Of a DNA stretch of 64,000 bases, positions 1 to 8,639 are shown one piece after another. The first letter of the stretch is position 1. Each line of letters begins with the position of its first letter. The stretch comes from GCA-958296115 sp965222445. Its GTDB lineage: Bacteria; Chloroflexota; Dehalococcoidia; Lucifugimonadales; CAJWER01. The notes beneath the pieces were generated by a model that was not told where the DNA came from, made no database searches, and worked only from the letters and a program-made list of their open reading frames with translations. Location: the NCBI GenBank assembly GCA_965222445.1, contig CBDCTY010000002.1:2666001-2730000 (forward strand), in the 5' to 3' direction. The translations under genes were made by a program, and so were the position numbers.

Positions 1-342
1 AGCCCGGCGTCGGGCACCCGTCCCGCGGAGGGTCAGACGGCCGTGGACGTGCAGGTGAATATCGAGTGCAACGGCAGCTCGCGCCCCAACGAGAGGATAT
101 GCCCGTTCGCGCGCGGCAGCGTGACGTTCCAGGTCCAGGCGGACGGCAGCGAGCCGGGCGAGGCCACCCACCGGACGGACTTCGGGGGCCCGCGCAAGGC
201 GTTCGTATACGAGCGCGACGCCTACGAGTACGTCATCAGGATCAACATACGCCCCGGTAGCGGGGACGCGGAGTACGTGCCCTTCGTGCTGATGGAGAAC
301 GGCGTGGCAATGGCGGAAGGCCGCTTCCTCATCACACCGTAA
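1..342 (+). CDS. Unrecognised protein, C-terminal part (truncated by window edge)
   Basis: Frame 1 is open from the first base to the TAA at 340-342, so the gene begins upstream of the window. The visible residues are hydrophilic and beta-rich in appearance, with two cysteines (around IECNG and RICPF) and a final stretch ending in GRFLITP. I recognise no family. The composition fits an extracytoplasmic beta-sandwich domain, but that is a guess. An internal GTG at 43 could be an alternative start of a 99-residue protein, though the frame is open on both sides of it. Confidence 0.45.
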   Translation, partial: SPASGTRPAEGQTAVDVQVNIECNGSSRPNERICPFARGSVTFQVQADGSEPGEATHRTDFGGPRKAFVYERDAYEYVIRINIRPGSGDAEYVPFVLMENGVAMAEGRFLITP

Positions 343-1202
343 CCGGACGGGTCGGCGGGCGGAGCGTGACAGCGCTGAGCTTCCGCCCGCCGACCGAGCC
401 GGAGAACACGCCGGTCACGTCCTGCTTCACGACGGCTGCAACAGCGTCACCCTCATGCTGTCCCCCGGAGAGACGCACACCGTAGAGGCGGCGTCCACCT
501 CCGGCGGCGGGACCATCACCCTGACTATCGGGCCGCAGTAGGGGCAAGCATAGCGGGGCGCAGCGCCGGAGTGCGCTGCCGTGTAGGACGTCGCCTCTCT
601 TCTCCCAGGTGGCCGGGGGCCTACAGCGCCACATCCCACCGAAAAGTTCGTAGTACAGTCTCCTTAGGCCCACATTTTTCGACCGAAGCAGACTGAATTC
701 ATAACTCCTCGGCTCGACATCACTGTTCTCCCGGGGGGCTTGGTTCATAGCCGAGGAGCCGGTCAAGCCAAGGGGCCACAAGCGGAAGTCTCAGTCCGCC
801 ACCCTCTCGATGTTCGAGTGAGCGCTGACCCTCGAACAAGAACGGGAGGCGGAGCCGGTCGGAGCGGGACGCTGGAGCGCAAGACACGGGGGAGGACACC
901 GAGATTCTGTGTCCTTCCCCTGCACGGCCATGTATGCGGACTTAGCCGGAGAGCAGCGTGTGCAGGGTAGCAAGGGATCGGGTCGAGGGTTCCCACAATC
1001 GAAGGTGCCCAGTGCCCGGGACGGCGACGGTGATGGGGTGGTACGCGAAAAGTGACGGTCACTACCTTGGTCCGGGCTGAGCCTGAAGATGCCGCTGTTG
1101 GCTGGGCCCAACGCAGAGGCCGAGAGTGCACGGCGAATGCATTGAAGATGTTCCGGTGTGTGCACTATCCTCGAGGTAGGTCAAACCCAGGGAGGGTCAG
1201 CG
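343..1202. other. 860-bp gap without a convincing gene
   Basis: No frame here looks convincingly coding. A short frame-2 stretch ending in TAG at 539-541 reads CNSVTLMLSPGETHTVEAAS near its end and could be the tail of a small or frameshifted domain related to the preceding protein. From about 640 to 720 there is AT-richer DNA with a motif (tccttaggcccac) resembling tcctttaggcccac near 3023, possibly worn ends of an old mobile element. A weak promoter-like pair (TTGAAG at 1142, then 17 bp to CTATCC at 1165) lies just before the decarboxylase gene. Confidence 0.4.
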
Positions 1203-2333
1203 ATGGATGCCAAGACTGGGACGCAAGAGCGGCTCGACACCCTTCTGCGCGACTTCGAAGAGCTGCGACACCGGCTCGTGGGCTATCCCTGCAAGCAGGA
1301 CTTCGACTACTCGCCGCTGCTGCCCTTCCTGAGCTACTGTCCCAACAACGTCGGAGACCCCTTCCACGACAGCAATTTCCGCAGCAACACCCACGAGATG
1401 GAGCGGGAGGTCATCGGCCTCTTTGCCGACCTGATGCACCTACCGCAAGACCAGGCATAGGGCTACGTCACCTCGGGGCGGCACCGAAGGCTGTACGGGC
1501 TCTACATCGGGCGCGAGATGTTCCCGGACGGCGTTGTCTACTTCTCGCAGGATACCCACTACAGCGTCGTCAAGATTCTGCGCGTTCTGAAGGCTCGCAA
1601 CATCATGATCAAGAGCCTGGACAACGGTGAGATAGACTACGACGACCTCCATGAGACCATCCGTATCAATCGCGACGTGCCCGTCATCTTCTTGGCGAAC
1701 ATAGGAACCACCATGAAAGGAGCGGTGGACGACGTGAGCAGGGTGCGGGAGATTCTCGACGATCTCGCAGTCACGAACTTCTACATTCACGCGGATGCGG
1801 CCCTGAGCGGCATGATCCTGCCGTTCGTGGACGAGCCCCAGCCCTACGGCTTCGATGTAGGTTTCGACAGCGTGGCGATAAGCGGCCACAAGATGATCGG
1901 CTCGCCGCTGCCATGCGGTACAGCCCTCACCAGGGGCGAGTACGTCTCGCGCATCGCCAGGTCCACCGAGTACGTGGGTGTGCTGGACACCACTCTGACC
2001 GGATCGCGCAACGCCCTCACACCGCTGATGATGTGGTACGCTCTCCGCCAGCAAGGGCTGGACGGCTTCCGTGAAATGGTGGCTGAGTGCCTGGCTGTCG
2101 CCGAGTACGCCGTCGCCCGCTTCAACGACAGTGGGATCCCAGCTTGGCGGAACAGGAACTCTGTCACGGTCGTCTTCCCGAAGCCGTCCGATGACGTGGT
2201 CCGCAAGTGGCAGTTAGCTCCCTACGAGGACATCGCACACCTCATAGCAATGCCTCACGTGACGCGAGAGACCATAGACGCGGTGGTCGACGACTGCTTG
2301 GAATACCATCAGGAGCCGGGGACAGCAGGATGA
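1203..2333 (+). pseudogene. hdc: PLP-dependent histidine decarboxylase, disrupted by nonsense and local frameshift
   Basis: This would convert histidine to histamine and CO2 using pyridoxal phosphate (group II amino-acid decarboxylase fold). It follows the Gram-negative PLP-type enzyme closely: GYP..DFDY near the start, GREMFPDG, KDTHYSV-like QDTHYSVVK, GEIDYDD, NIGTTMKGAVDD, HADAALSGMILPFVD, and the PLP-lysine motif SGHKMIGSP around residue 230. ATG 1203 is preceded by GGGAGGG. Codon 86 (1458-1460) is TAG where relatives have Trp before GYVT. The following SGGTEGN-type phosphate-binding segment is garbled by an extra base and a nearby loss, which together restore frame as SGRHRRLYG. The remaining ~290 codons are intact, so the lesion is recent or a sequence error. 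The stop overlaps the ACT gene by four bases (ATGA). Confidence 0.8.
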
Positions 2334-2722
2334 ACAGGATTATCGTCATGGCAAGAAACGAGGTTGGGGTGATCTCCGACATCAGCATGGCGCTGGCCAA
2401 CGAGGGGATCAACATAGAGACCATCAGTGCGGAGGGACTCGACGAGAAGGGCATCATCACGCTGACCACAGATGCCTACGACGATGCACTGCGAGCTCTG
2501 ACCGATGCCGGATTCAAGACGGTCTCAGACGACTCCCTGGTCCTCAGGCTTCCGGACGAGCCGGGTGCATTGGCAAAGGTGGCCGAGAGATTCAAACACG
2601 CAGGGGTGAACATACAGAGCCTGCACATCGTCGAGCGCAGAGGCGGCCACACCATCGTAGCGCTATCCGCCGATGACCGTGCGAAGGCCGAAACGTTGGT
2701 GGATAGAACGACCGTGGTGTAG
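2330..2722 (+). CDS. Two-ACT-domain amino-acid-binding protein
   Basis: The 130-residue protein consists of two tandem ACT domains, roughly residues 1-65 (NEVGVISDISMALANEGINI) and 68-130 (DEPGALAKVAERFKHAGVNI). Both carry the typical G-V/A turn followed by an amphipathic helix. ACT domains bind small ligands, usually amino acids. The ATG overlaps the decarboxylase stop as ATGA, so translation is coupled. With no catalytic domain, it is probably a ligand sensor or partner for the decarboxylase, possibly for histidine, but that is inference from position. Confidence 0.75.
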   Translation: MNRIIVMARNEVGVISDISMALANEGINIETISAEGLDEKGIITLTTDAYDDALRALTDAGFKTVSDDSLVLRLPDEPGALAKVAERFKHAGVNIQSLHIVERRGGHTIVALSADDRAKAETLVDRTTVV

Positions 2723-3155
2723 CAAACGGCACCGTTCCCGATTTGCCCAACCTGGTGCGTCAAGACAGGCTATACACCTTGTTCTGAACAGCCCAGGCGG
2801 ACGATGGAGTGAGCAGCCGTTGTCGGTTGCCTCAGTCGCAGGAATTCCATACTGGAGAGTTCAAGCTCAACTCGACATCGAAAACGAGCAAGAAAGAGGT
2901 AGATCATGCCGTCGCTATACTTGAGCCCGTTATTGCCGAGCAGGAGCGGTTCGCCGGTCGGCGCACCGGATGCCGGCGCTGGCCTCAGAACGAGAAAGCC
3001 CATCTGAAAATTTCGCAATTCAGTTCCTTTAGGCCCACTTTGCTCGGCCAACGTGTACTAGCCCTGGCCACCAGGCCCGGGAGAGTGTGGGTGATCGGCG
3101 TCAACTATTATTGCCGGTCGCATTGACTCAATGAAAGTGTTACCCAGCGGGAGTC
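2723..3155. other. Gap without a recognised gene
   Basis: About 430 bases between the ACT gene and the decayed insertion sequence. An open frame at 2809-3126 gives a basic peptide without recognisable motif and with no good ribosome-binding site, so I do not call it. A motif near 3023 resembles one near 658. Confidence 0.4.
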
Positions 3156-4779
3156 GTTGCCTCATAAGATTGTTACCAAGATTCTTGGAGGTGTCGAATG
3201 GCTGGCGGCATGAGCACGATTGCCAGGGAAGAGTTGATCAGGACTATTCGTAGTCGGTACAGGGAATCGACGAAGATGGAGAAGAGCAGGATCCCTTGAC
3301 GAGCTAGCAGCGGTGGTAGGGTGCCATCGGAAGCATGCGATCAGGTTGCTGGGGCTGTCCGCAGAAGGAGGAGCGGAGCCAACTGTGGCGAAGGGCCGGC
3401 GTATCTATGATGAGGCCGTCTGCGAAGCCCTGATCGTTGTCTGGGAGGCGTCGGACCGCATCTGCGGGAAGCGATTGAAGGCGGTCCTCCCCAGCCTCAT
3501 TGAGGCTATGGAACGGCATGGGTACCTGGATCTTGCCCCCATGTCCGCCAGCGTCTCGTTTCGGCCAGCCCTGCGACCATAGACCGGCTCCTCAAGCCCA
3601 TCAGGGAGACGGCCGGTGGCTGTCGCAAGCGGCGGGTCAGGCGGAAGAGGGCGAGCCGGCAAGTTCCGGTGCGGACGTTTGCTGACTGGAACGCGCCTCC
3701 CCCAGGATTCCTCGAGATCGACCTGGTCGCACATTGCGGCGGGACACTCTCGGGCGCTTTCGTCCACAGCCTGGTCGCCACGGACGTATGCTCGGGGTGG
3801 ACCGAAGCGGTCCCGCTCCTGGCGCGTGTAGCAGTCGCTCGTGGTCGAGGGGTTTGCATATCATTGGCCGACAGCTCCCTGTCCCCATCCGTGGTATCGA
3901 CTCGGACAACGACAGCGTATTCATCAACGAGACGCTTGTGCAACACTGTGCAGACAGTGGGATCGAGTTCACCCGTTCCAGGGCATATCGAAAGAACGAC
4001 CAGACTTGGATCGAGCAGAAGAACGGGGCCGTCATCCGCCGATTCGTCGGGCATGACCGCTACACAGGCCAGATTGCCGGTCAAACCCTGGCTCACCTGT
4101 ATGGGGCAGTCCGCCTGTATGTGAACTACTTCCAGCCCTCGTTCAAGCTGGTCGAGAAGACGCGGGACGGCGCCAGAGTCACGAAACGCTACGATAAGCC
4201 AGCCACGCCCTGTGATCGGCTGTTGGAGCACGGCTCGGTCAGCGTCGAGATCAAAGACAGGCTGCGAGAGAATCGCACCAGGCTGGACCCCGTCGCCCTC
4301 TTGCACACCATTCGACAGGCGCAATCCGCCCTGGTCGCCGTCGCCTCTCCTGAAGGTCAGGCGGCTCCGAGTCAGGAAGGTCTGGAGCATTTCCTCTCGC
4401 AGCTGCCTGATCTGTGGCGTCTGGGTGAGGTCCGCCCGACGCATGCGCAGCGAGATGCGCGTCCTCGAACCTGCGAACCCGGAAGGATCCCTTTGGAGGG
4501 GTCTGGTCTGACGTCCTGCTCTGGCTGCAGCAGGAACCGGACGCTACCGCCAAGGCCCTCCTGGAACGCCTGCGGCCTCTCTACCCTGGCCGCTTCACCG
4601 ACAGCCAGCTCCGGACACTGCAACGCAGAGTTCGCCAATGGCGGGGAGTCATGGCTAAGGAGCTCATCTATGCCTCTGCTGACCAGTCGATGCCGTGGGA
4701 CGCTGCAACAAGGGAGATCGCTCCGGTTGGAGTTGACTCCAGAGGCTCAGATTTCGGTAACATTTCCCGATGAGGCAAC
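3156..4779 (+). mobile_element. Decayed insertion sequence with imperfect terminal inverted repeats
   Basis: The left end (gttgcctcat at 3156, ending in gttacc at 3177) is matched inversely on the right (ggtaac at 4756 to atgaggcaac at 4778). The outer 10 and inner 6-8 bases match, with unequal spacing between. The ends bracket a transposase reading frame broken at several points, so the copy cannot be autonomous. No clear target duplication was found. Confidence 0.6.
3198..4773 (+). pseudogene. DDE integrase-type transposase, multiply frameshifted (ISNCY/IS481-like)
   Basis: The pieces join into one transposase across frames. They are a start MAGGMSTIAREELIRTIRSR (ATG 3198, after TTGGAGG), LDELAAVVGCHRKHAIRLLG (from ~3297), a piece starting TIDRLLKPIRE and running through RTFADWNAPPPGFLEIDLV (~3590-3830), the catalytic part IDSDNDSVFINE, FTRSRAYRKND and VEQKNGAVIRR-like WIEQKNGAVIRR (from ~3890), and a C-terminal GRFTDSQLRTLQRRVRQWR in another frame ending at TGA 4771. 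The D...D...E residues can still be seen in DLVAHCGG, DSDND and EQKNG. At least four frame changes (about 3295, 3540, 3830, 4440) make it non-functional. The family name is tentative. Confidence 0.75.
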
Positions 4780-4882
4780 ACGACCGGCAAAAGTAATTGT
4801 CGTTGATCAGCGGCGGCTCCGCCCGACCGCCAACCTGGACTGGACGAGCAGAACCTTGACGAGGACGTTAGCCGGTGGTATT

Positions 4883-4913
4883 CTTTAGCCGCCTGATAGT
4901 CAGGCGGCTAAAG
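4883..4913. terminator. Perfect 14-bp hairpin between the insertion sequence and marR
   Basis: The arms ctttagccgcctga (4883-4896) and tcaggcggctaaag (4900-4913) are exact inverse complements around a 3-base loop. No strong T tract follows on either side. It could end read-through from the insertion sequence. The outer TTAGCC/GGCTAA halves resemble the operator half-sites found after marR, so a regulatory role is also possible. Confidence 0.5.
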
Positions 4914-4941
4914 CAACATTGGCGGAGATGTCTCGGGTACG

Positions 4942-5370
4942 ATGTCAATAAAGGGCACCACCGGGTATATGTTGGCCCAAGCCTGCAAGTTTCATCGTCA
5001 GCGGGCAGAGGCGTTGTTGAATGAGATCGGGTTGCATGTGGGCCAGGAGATGCTGTTGTCCGGCCTATGGGAAAAGGAAGGATTGACCCAGACTGAACTG
5101 GCGGACTACGTGATGATACAGCCCGCCACTGTGACGAACATGCTCCAACGCTTGGAGCGGGCCGGGATCGTCGAGCGCAGGCCGGATCCGGAAGACCAGC
5201 GTATCTCTCGCGTCTACGCGACCAAGAAGGGCCGCGGTCTGGAGGAGGCGGTCGAGGAGCAGTGGGGCAAGCTGGAGCAGGAGTCCTTCGCCGGGTTCAG
5301 CGTCGAGGAGCGTGTCCTGCTTCGCCGTCTGCTTCTACAGGTCTATCGGAGCCTGACTGGGGACCGATAG
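4942..5370 (+). CDS. MarR-family transcriptional regulator
   Basis: A complete 142-residue MarR protein with helical dimerisation ends and a central winged helix around residues 45-100. The recognition helix is LTQTELADYVMIQPATVTNM, followed by LQRLERAGIVERRPDPEDQR, where DPEDQR is the wing motif of the family. Such proteins usually repress their own operon and release DNA on binding a phenolic, aromatic or oxidised ligand. It lies directly upstream of a hydrolase, an exporter and an FMN reductase in the same direction. A near-consensus SlyA/MarR palindrome begins 26 bp after its stop. Confidence 0.9.
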   Translation: MSIKGTTGYMLAQACKFHRQRAEALLNEIGLHVGQEMLLSGLWEKEGLTQTELADYVMIQPATVTNMLQRLERAGIVERRPDPEDQRISRVYATKKGRGLEEAVEEQWGKLEQESFAGFSVEERVLLRRLLLQVYRSLTGDR

Positions 5371-5395
5371 GGGTCGCGATTTTTTGCGGTGATAC

Positions 5396-5407
5396 TTAGC
5401 CAGCTAA
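5396..5407. promoter_or_regulatory. SlyA/MarR-type operator (TTAGCCAGCTAA)
   Basis: The 12-base site has perfect TTAGC/GCTAA half-sites around CA. It differs at one base from the consensus I recall for SlyA, a MarR-family regulator (TTAGCAAGCTAA). It sits between the marR stop and the hydrolase start, where a repressor could control the downstream hydrolase-exporter-reductase genes. Confidence 0.6.
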
Positions 5408-5460
5408 CGGCATGAATGCTCACAAACTCGCCCCAAGCCGGTTCTGAGAAAGGAGGGAAA

Positions 5461-5484
5461 ATGATGGTACGCCACAGGTCATGA
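5461..5484 (+). CDS. Possible 7-residue leader peptide (MMVRHRS)
   Basis: A very strong ribosome-binding site (aaaggaggg) is followed within four bases by ATGATG and an ORF of seven codons ending in TGA. The hydrolase start is 75 bases further. Such a site without a long gene suggests a leader peptide or the remnant of a lost start. No attenuator hairpin was confirmed. Confidence 0.25.
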   Translation: MMVRHRS

Positions 5485-5559
5485 AGGGGGAACTCTCACT
5501 GAATCCGGCCCCGGACGCTGAGTCCACATAGTCCAAGAATACAGCAAAAAGGAGAACCA

Positions 5560-6174
5560 ATGACCGCTCAGATAACTAGAGACCCCACAACCGACCACCT
5601 GCTCACGCCTGAAAACTCCGCCCTGGTTCTGATCGACTTCCAGCCGGGCCTCATTGACGGCACCAAGTCCGTTAGCCGGGAGATTCTAATCAACAACGTA
5701 GTGGCATTGGCCAAGACCGGCGCCCTGTTTCGGCTGCCTGTCGTGCTGTCCACCGTCGGGGTGAGCGCTGGTTACCAGGAGGACACGATTGCCGAGCTAA
5801 AGTCGGTCCTGTCCGGTATTCCTACCGTCGACCGCTCGAAAGTGAACGCGTGGGAAGAGCCCGCCTTTCGCGAGGCGGTGGTCGCCACCGGACGCCAAAA
5901 GCTGATAATGGCCGGTCTCTGGACGGAAGTTTGCCTCGTGTTTCCCGCACTGGATCTGCTGAACGAAGGATACCAGGTGTACGCCGTGTCCGACGCCTCG
6001 GGCGGAACCAGCGCCGACGCCCACGAGCGCGGTATGCAGCGGATAATCCAGGCTGGAGCGGTTCCCGTCACGTGGGAAGCGGTGATGGCCGAGCTGGGCC
6101 GGTTGAATATGGCCGACTACGACATGAACGGGTTTATCGAGCTTATGGAGGTGCACCTGCCCAGGAGCGTGTAG
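5560..6174 (+). CDS. Isochorismatase-like cysteine hydrolase
   Basis: The 204-residue protein has the cysteine-hydrolase layout: LIDFQPGLIDG with the catalytic Asp at residue 26, an alpha/beta core, and the nucleophile in AGLWTEVCLVFPALDLL with Cys at residue 125. It is followed by the YQVYAVSDASGGTSADAHERG segment typical of the YcaC-like subgroup. Members hydrolyse amides or vinyl ethers; the substrate cannot be read from sequence. AAAAAGGAGAACCA precedes the ATG. It is probably co-controlled with the downstream exporter by the MarR protein, suggesting detoxification. Confidence 0.85.
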   Translation: MTAQITRDPTTDHLLTPENSALVLIDFQPGLIDGTKSVSREILINNVVALAKTGALFRLPVVLSTVGVSAGYQEDTIAELKSVLSGIPTVDRSKVNAWEEPAFREAVVATGRQKLIMAGLWTEVCLVFPALDLLNEGYQVYAVSDASGGTSADAHERGMQRIIQAGAVPVTWEAVMAELGRLNMADYDMNGFIELMEVHLPRSV

Positions 6175-6348
6175 ACCGGTCTCACCTTCGAGACACGGCC
6201 GCCCACGGATGGCGACTTGGCATCCCGAATGCTGGACGTTCCTCCTCGTCTGAGATGCCAGGTAGGCCATCTTCCCAGGCAAATGTCAGGCGGCCTGCGC
6301 TCGTTGGGACGCTTTGTGTGGGAACGCGCCGGGCAACGGGAGGCAGGC

Positions 6349-7905
6349 ATGGATGACAAGAGCTCAGGATCAAGCCGGGGGGAGAATCACTCGGCGGGAC
6401 AGGCTGCGAAAGGTGTGCTGCTGACGGTTTGTGTCGCCTTGTTTTTCGGGGTGCTCAACGCCTCGGCGGTAGGGGTGATTCTGCCCGAGATCGCCGCCGA
6501 CCTGTCGGTCGATACCGGACAGCTTAGTTGGCTCATGACCGGGTTCCTCCTGGTCTATGGGATAGCCATCCCTCTGTACGGTCGTCTGGCCGATCGGTAT
6601 GGCGCTCGCCCGCTCTTTCTGCTCGGCGTGGCCGTGTTCTCAGCCGGCTCCCTCTTGACCGCGCTGGCGCCGACTTTTTCGTTGTTGCTGGCGGCAAGGA
6701 TCGTCCAGGCGATTGGGGGTGCGGCGGTCCCCGGCTTGGGGATGACGCTTGCCAGCCGAGCCTATGGTCCAGAGTCGCGCGGGGCGGTCCTCGGCGTGAT
6801 AGCCGCAACCATCGGCCTCGCCGGGGCCATCGGGCCGCTTCTGGGAGGAGCTCTCTCTCAGGCGTTTGGATGGCAATCTATTTTCGTCCTCAACGCGGCC
6901 GCCTCGGTCACGATCCCCGTTGGGATGACGATCTTGCCCAGGGATGAAGACCGGACAGGAGGCAGTCTTGACCTGGTTGGATGGGCGGCGCTCGGGCTCC
7001 TGGTGGGAGGAGTGGTGCTGATTCCAACGGAGGGCGCCCGTTCGGGTTGGTCATCGCCATTGGTCCTGACAGGGGCGGCAATGGTATTCATCGGACTGAT
7101 TGCCCTCTCGGCCCGTCAGATGACCGCTCGATCACCCTTCATCCTCAGGGAGTTTCTCCGAAGCCCTCGCTACCTCGGACTCGTGTGGATGAGCTTTTCG
7201 GTCATGGCCGCCAACGTTGCGGTCCTCATCGGTTTGCCGATTCTCCTTGTCTCTTCTCACGAGCTGTCGTCTTTGGAAGTGGGGCTGACCATGCTTCCCG
7301 GCGCGATTTCCACCTCGGTGTTCGGCGTCCTGGCAGGTCGGCTCACCGATCGAAACGGGGCGCGACTGCCGACCTGGATGGGGGCTCCTCTCATGCTCCT
7401 GGCGGTGCTCGGGCTCTCAACATACGCCGGGTCGTCGGTGTGGCTGATCGCCGCCTTCGCGGGGATGCTCGGAGCCGGGTTTGGATTGGTGAACACACCT
7501 CTGGCAGCAACGGTATCGCGAATAGTGCGCAACCAGGTGCTGGCTTCGGCCCTGAGCATCAATTCGATGCTGTTCTTTCTGGGCGGAAGTCTGGGAGCCG
7601 CCATAGTGATGGCTGTGGTTGCCTCCAGAGGAGAGGCCGACGGGAGCCTGCTGAACCCCTTGCACACGGGGGCCGGGGCTGGCTTCAGCGATGCCTTCCT
7701 GCTACTGGCTATCCCCGTGCTCCTGGTCATGGCCCTATCCCCGGCGCTCCCCCGCGCCTCTGTGCCATCCGCCACAGGGAACCCCGTTTCGCTCCGGCCT
7801 GAGTCTCAGACCGCCAACAGCTGGGTGGCCACCTGTTCGGTGCCCTGGATGTCGGAGTGTGTGGAGAACAATGGGGTTCTCGCAGCATCGGCGCGTGAAG
7901 CCTAG
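6349..7905 (+). CDS. MFS drug-exporter-type permease (DHA2-like)
   Basis: A proton-coupled efflux permease of the major facilitator superfamily in the inner membrane. ATG 6349 (after GGGAGGC) gives about 518 residues with 12-14 hydrophobic segments. Motif A is visible after the second helix as GRLADRYGARP, and the fifth-helix motif C region as GAIGPLLGGALSQAFGW. The C-terminal ~35 residues are soluble. An upstream in-frame TTG/GTG extension to 6217 is possible but has no hydrophobic content. It follows the hydrolase by 175 bases and precedes the FMN reductase; the set resembles a MarR-controlled resistance operon. Confidence 0.9.
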   Translation: MDDKSSGSSRGENHSAGQAAKGVLLTVCVALFFGVLNASAVGVILPEIAADLSVDTGQLSWLMTGFLLVYGIAIPLYGRLADRYGARPLFLLGVAVFSAGSLLTALAPTFSLLLAARIVQAIGGAAVPGLGMTLASRAYGPESRGAVLGVIAATIGLAGAIGPLLGGALSQAFGWQSIFVLNAAASVTIPVGMTILPRDEDRTGGSLDLVGWAALGLLVGGVVLIPTEGARSGWSSPLVLTGAAMVFIGLIALSARQMTARSPFILREFLRSPRYLGLVWMSFSVMAANVAVLIGLPILLVSSHELSSLEVGLTMLPGAISTSVFGVLAGRLTDRNGARLPTWMGAPLMLLAVLGLSTYAGSSVWLIAAFAGMLGAGFGLVNTPLAATVSRIVRNQVLASALSINSMLFFLGGSLGAAIVMAVVASRGEADGSLLNPLHTGAGAGFSDAFLLLAIPVLLVMALSPALPRASVPSATGNPVSLRPESQTANSWVATCSVPWMSECVENNGVLAASAREA

Positions 7906-7976
7906 ACTACAAGAGTTGCAACTGACGACTGCTGAGTACACGATAAAGCATCAGCGGAAAGCTTGGAGGGGAATAG

Positions 7977-8570
7977 ATGGAATGCAGAACGGTCAACGTA
8001 GTCGGGCTGGGTGGGTCGATGGCCGAGGGGTCGCGAAGCGCCGCAGCCCTGAGGATCGTGTTGGAGGGCGCGCAGGAGGCGGGAGCGAGCACGGCTGCGC
8101 TCGAGATCGCGAACCTGAACCTGCCTATGTACACTCCTGAGGATGGCGAGCCGCCGGAGTCGGCGCGTCGGCTGGCCGACGCGGTTTACGAAGCCGACGG
8201 GCTTGTGTGGAGCAGCCCGATGTACCACGGAACGGTGAGCGGCTCGTTCAAGAATGCGCTGGACTGGCTTCAGCTCCTCTCTGACCGCGACCCGCCGTAT
8301 CTGGCAAACAAGGTGGTAGGGCTGGTCAGCACTGCGGGCGGGGTGCAGGGGCTTCAGGCCGTGAACACGATGGAGTTCGTCGTAAGAGCCCTGCGTGGAT
8401 GGGCCGTGCCGCTGGTGATACCGGTTCCTCGGGCGTGGCAGGCCTTCGACGAGCAAGGGAGAGCCCTTGATCCGGGTGTGGACCAACAGCTTCGAGAGTT
8501 GGGCGCGGAGGTGACCAAGGCCTCGCGCCAGTTTAGGTCCCACGGGTTCTGTGACTACTCGACTCCCTAA
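7977..8570 (+). CDS. NAD(P)H-dependent FMN reductase
   Basis: The 197-residue flavodoxin-fold protein has the FMN-phosphate loop GSMAEGSRSAAALR near the N-terminus and the family signature SSPMYHGTVSGSFKNALDWL near residues 79-98, ending with a helical tail. Enzymes of this family (SsuE/azoreductase type) reduce FMN or quinones in the cytoplasm. AGCTTGGAGGGG precedes the ATG. It is last in the marR-hydrolase-exporter series and could supply reduced flavin or detoxify quinones. Confidence 0.88.
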   Translation: MECRTVNVVGLGGSMAEGSRSAAALRIVLEGAQEAGASTAALEIANLNLPMYTPEDGEPPESARRLADAVYEADGLVWSSPMYHGTVSGSFKNALDWLQLLSDRDPPYLANKVVGLVSTAGGVQGLQAVNTMEFVVRALRGWAVPLVIPVPRAWQAFDEQGRALDPGVDQQLRELGAEVTKASRQFRSHGFCDYSTP

Positions 8571-8639
8571 TGCCTTGATTCTCTCGTAAGAAGTCTGTGC
8601 AGGTCGAATTAGAACAACCGTACCCTTGACTGGGTACAA

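Noticed and set aside
740..1165. ORFs upstream of the decarboxylase
   Set aside because: Low-complexity basic translations on both strands with no ribosome-binding site or homology-like motif.
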